DNA of 64,000 bases, from NCBI RefSeq assembly GCF_001638985.1, contig NW_017265143.1:632259-696258 (forward strand), given 5' to 3'. The position numbers and the translations under genes are program-made. The stretch comes from Phycomyces blakesleeanus NRRL 1555(-) (Eukaryota > Mucoromycota > Mucoromycetes > Mucorales > Phycomycetaceae). Shown here in pieces: positions 62,164-64,000 of the stretch. Position 1 is the first letter of the stretch. Every line of letters begins with the position of its first letter. Below the pieces are notes generated by a model, which was not told the origin of the DNA, did not search any database, and saw only the letters and a list, made by a program, of their open reading frames with translations.

Positions 62164-63772
62164 TTACAAGTTACGCTTGCTGGACAACCATGTCTTAAGC
62201 TTAGAGATCTGGCCCTGGACCGAGGAGCGGGAAGTACCACCGGGAGTGTTGCGGTTTTCGATACTGGTCTCGAAACTCCAGACACTGGTAACATCATCCT
62301 CAAACGAAGGGTGGAGGGTCTTGAGATCAGCAACAGTCAATTGATCCAAAGAACCCTTGCGGTCCTCGGCCATCTTAACAGCAGCGCCAGAGATGTGATG
62401 AGTCTCACGGAAAGGAACACCCTTACGAACAAGATACTCGGCAAGATCAGTAGCCAACATATCGGCACTCAAGCTGGCCTTCATTTTGGCAGGGAAGATC
62501 TATTTCACAAAAAGATTATGATAAGATGAGATGTTCTTTATTGACACACACACACACGGACATGCACACACACCCACATGCACATATGCGCATTTACATA
62601 TTTATAGTTAACTTACGTCCAAAGTGCTCAAAACACCAGCGGTGATTTGAAGGGATCCAGACAAAGTATCAGCAGCATCGAACATGGGCTCCTTATCTTC
62701 CTGAAGATCTTTGTTGTAGGTGCTGGGAATACCCTTGTAGGACATCATGAAACCAGACATGCTTCCGAAGACACGACCACACTTTCCACGCAACAACTCA
62801 AGACTGTCAGGGTTCTTCTTCTGGGGCATCAAACTAGACCCAGTGCTGTAGGCATCAGCAAGTTTGACAAAGCCAAATTCGCCAGTGGAGTAGATGATAA
62901 GATCCTCTGCAATACGGGAAATATGGGTCATGGTCAAGCTGGACCAGAACAAAAATTCAGCAACGAAGTCACGGTCACTGACAGCGTAGAGAGAGTTGTG
63001 GATAACATCACGGAAACCGAGCTCCTTGGCGAGGAATTCACGGTCGATGTTGAAAGCATGACCGGCAAGAGCACCTGAGCCCAAGGGCAAGACGTTGAAG
63101 CGATCGATCAACTGCTCAAGACGATCGGCATCAGCCTGCCACAACCAGGCATGGGACAGCAAGAAATGAGACCAGCGGATGGGTTGGGCTCTCTGCAAAG
63201 GCGAGTAATAAATCAAAGACCTGATTAGCACAGAAGTCTACCAAGAACAAATATATTTCTAAAAAGACGGATTATGTTTTTACCTGCAGATGAGTATATC
63301 CAGGCATGATGACGTCTATTTCCTTCTCGGCTCTCGAGACAGTGATAGAGATCAACTCTTTAAGGTGAGCGAGGATCTTTGAAGCCTCGTCTCTGAGCCA
63401 GATACGCATATCGGTGGCAACCTGATCGTTACGGCTGCGACCGGTGTGGAGCTTACCAGCAACACCACCGATGATCTCACCGAGACGACGTTCGTTGGCA
63501 GTGTGGATATCTTCATCACCCTCCTTGAGAGCGAACACGCCAGATTCCCACTCACCCATAACCTTCTCAAGACCGCTCAACAAAAGATCACGTTCCTCCT
63601 CGGTGATGATCTTGTTCTTTGCAAGGGCTTTGCTGTAAGCCATTGAACCAACCAAATCAGCAGCATACATGCGTCTGTCAAAGTGAATCGATGCGTTGAA
63701 TGCGTCCATAAGAGGGTCAACAGCGCCAGTGAAACGGCCTCCCCATAACTTCTTTGGTGCAGGTGCGCTCAT
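62164..63772 (-). CDS. ARG4: Argininosuccinate lyase
   Basis: Three exons: 63772-63284, 63192-62617, 62499-62164, giving 466 residues, normal for the enzyme. Motifs include KLWGGRF at the start, [35 protein letters not shown] (catalytic His), the signature loop [12 protein letters not shown], and the C-terminal [15 protein letters not shown]. It splits argininosuccinate into arginine and fumarate, the last step of arginine synthesis, in the cytosol. The second intron contains a CA/TG-type microsatellite (62540-62580). A TGACTCA element 190 bp upstream suggests general amino-acid control. Confidence 0.97.
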
Positions 63773-64000
63773 GTTTAGGTTCTTAATAGAAAAAATAACC
63801 AAGTGGGAAGAAGGGAAAGAGAAAGGTGATATGTGTATAAAGAAGAAATAAAAAATAAATAAAAAGACTATCTTTTTTAAAATATATATATATTTATTTT
63901 TATTTTTATTTTTATTTTATTTTATAATATATTTATTTTTATTTTCTAAATTTCCCCGCAGATGACTCACAATGCGTGGAACTCAGTTCCGTATGCTATC
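63773..64000. promoter_or_regulatory. Argininosuccinate lyase upstream region
   Basis: Contains purine-rich leader DNA, TTTTA repeats at about 63895-63945 and the TGACTCA site. Cut by the window edge. Confidence 0.55.
63963..63969. promoter_or_regulatory. Gcn4/Cpc1-type binding site (TGACTCA)
   Basis: Perfect TGACTCA heptamer 190 bp upstream of the argininosuccinate lyase start codon. In yeast and filamentous fungi this is the bZIP (Gcn4/Cpc1) site that switches on amino-acid synthesis genes during starvation, including arginine genes. Position and gene fit; the site is inferred by motif only. Confidence 0.6.

Overview
This window looks like nuclear DNA from an early-diverging filamentous fungus, most likely Mucoromycota (Mucorales-like). 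It is AT-rich. Genes carry many short introns (about 45-110 bp) with GTAAGT-like donors, and clear orthologues of fungal housekeeping genes are recognisable. No prokaryotic, plasmid or viral gene block is present. I rebuilt about 20 protein genes exon by exon; reading frame is preserved at every junction I propose unless the entry says otherwise. The genus is not determined.

Region 1 (1-8.7 kb, minus strand) is the most unusual part. What first looks like a chromatin-reader gene followed by a separate methyltransferase gene joins, through 21 in-frame exons, into one very large protein of more than 2,260 residues that runs off the left edge. Its order is four Tudor-like repeats, ZZ finger, extended PHD finger, second ZZ finger, GATA-type finger, then a bacterial-type N6-adenine/N4-cytosine DNA methyltransferase domain (NFLGRGT motif I, SHPPY motif IV). 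Its 5' end faces the transportin gene across a shared 1 kb promoter region.

Region 2 (9.7-13.1 kb) holds transportin/Kap104. Region 3 (13-19 kb) is repeat-rich and gene-poor: a solo LTR, a ~300 bp direct repeat, a 250 bp tandem duplication and tRNA-Gly(UCC). Region 4 (19.2-24.8 kb) has an old yellow enzyme, a CaMK-type kinase, the 36-residue OST4 gene and a YOP1/REEP-like gene with an 11-nt exon. Region 5 (25-28.6 kb) has tRNA-Asn(GUU), a palindromic repeat, and a second copy of the same LTR inserted into one arm of a fold-back element.

Region 6 (28.7-38.8 kb) has an SDR oxidoreductase, a TCAIM-like mitochondrial protein, a PA-TM-RING ubiquitin ligase, a secreted 8-cysteine protein and a small WWE-like protein. 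Region 7 (39.85-42.61 kb) is a complete but dead DDE transposon with TIRs and TA target sites, its transposase broken by two in-frame TGA codons. Region 8 (42.8-63.8 kb) is gene-dense: IML2/TTC39 TPR protein, DHX33/Dhr2 helicase, a hypothetical protein, MIC60, SUS1/ENY2, NAA10, a serine-rich protein, a small secreted cysteine protein, a Sec2-like Rab exchange factor and argininosuccinate lyase, with a Gcn4/Cpc1-type TGACTCA site upstream of the lyase.

The genes do not form one pathway. Features shared across the window are GC-AG introns (four cases), microexons (8-28 nt), and recurrent T-tract/A-tract palindromes in introns and spacers.
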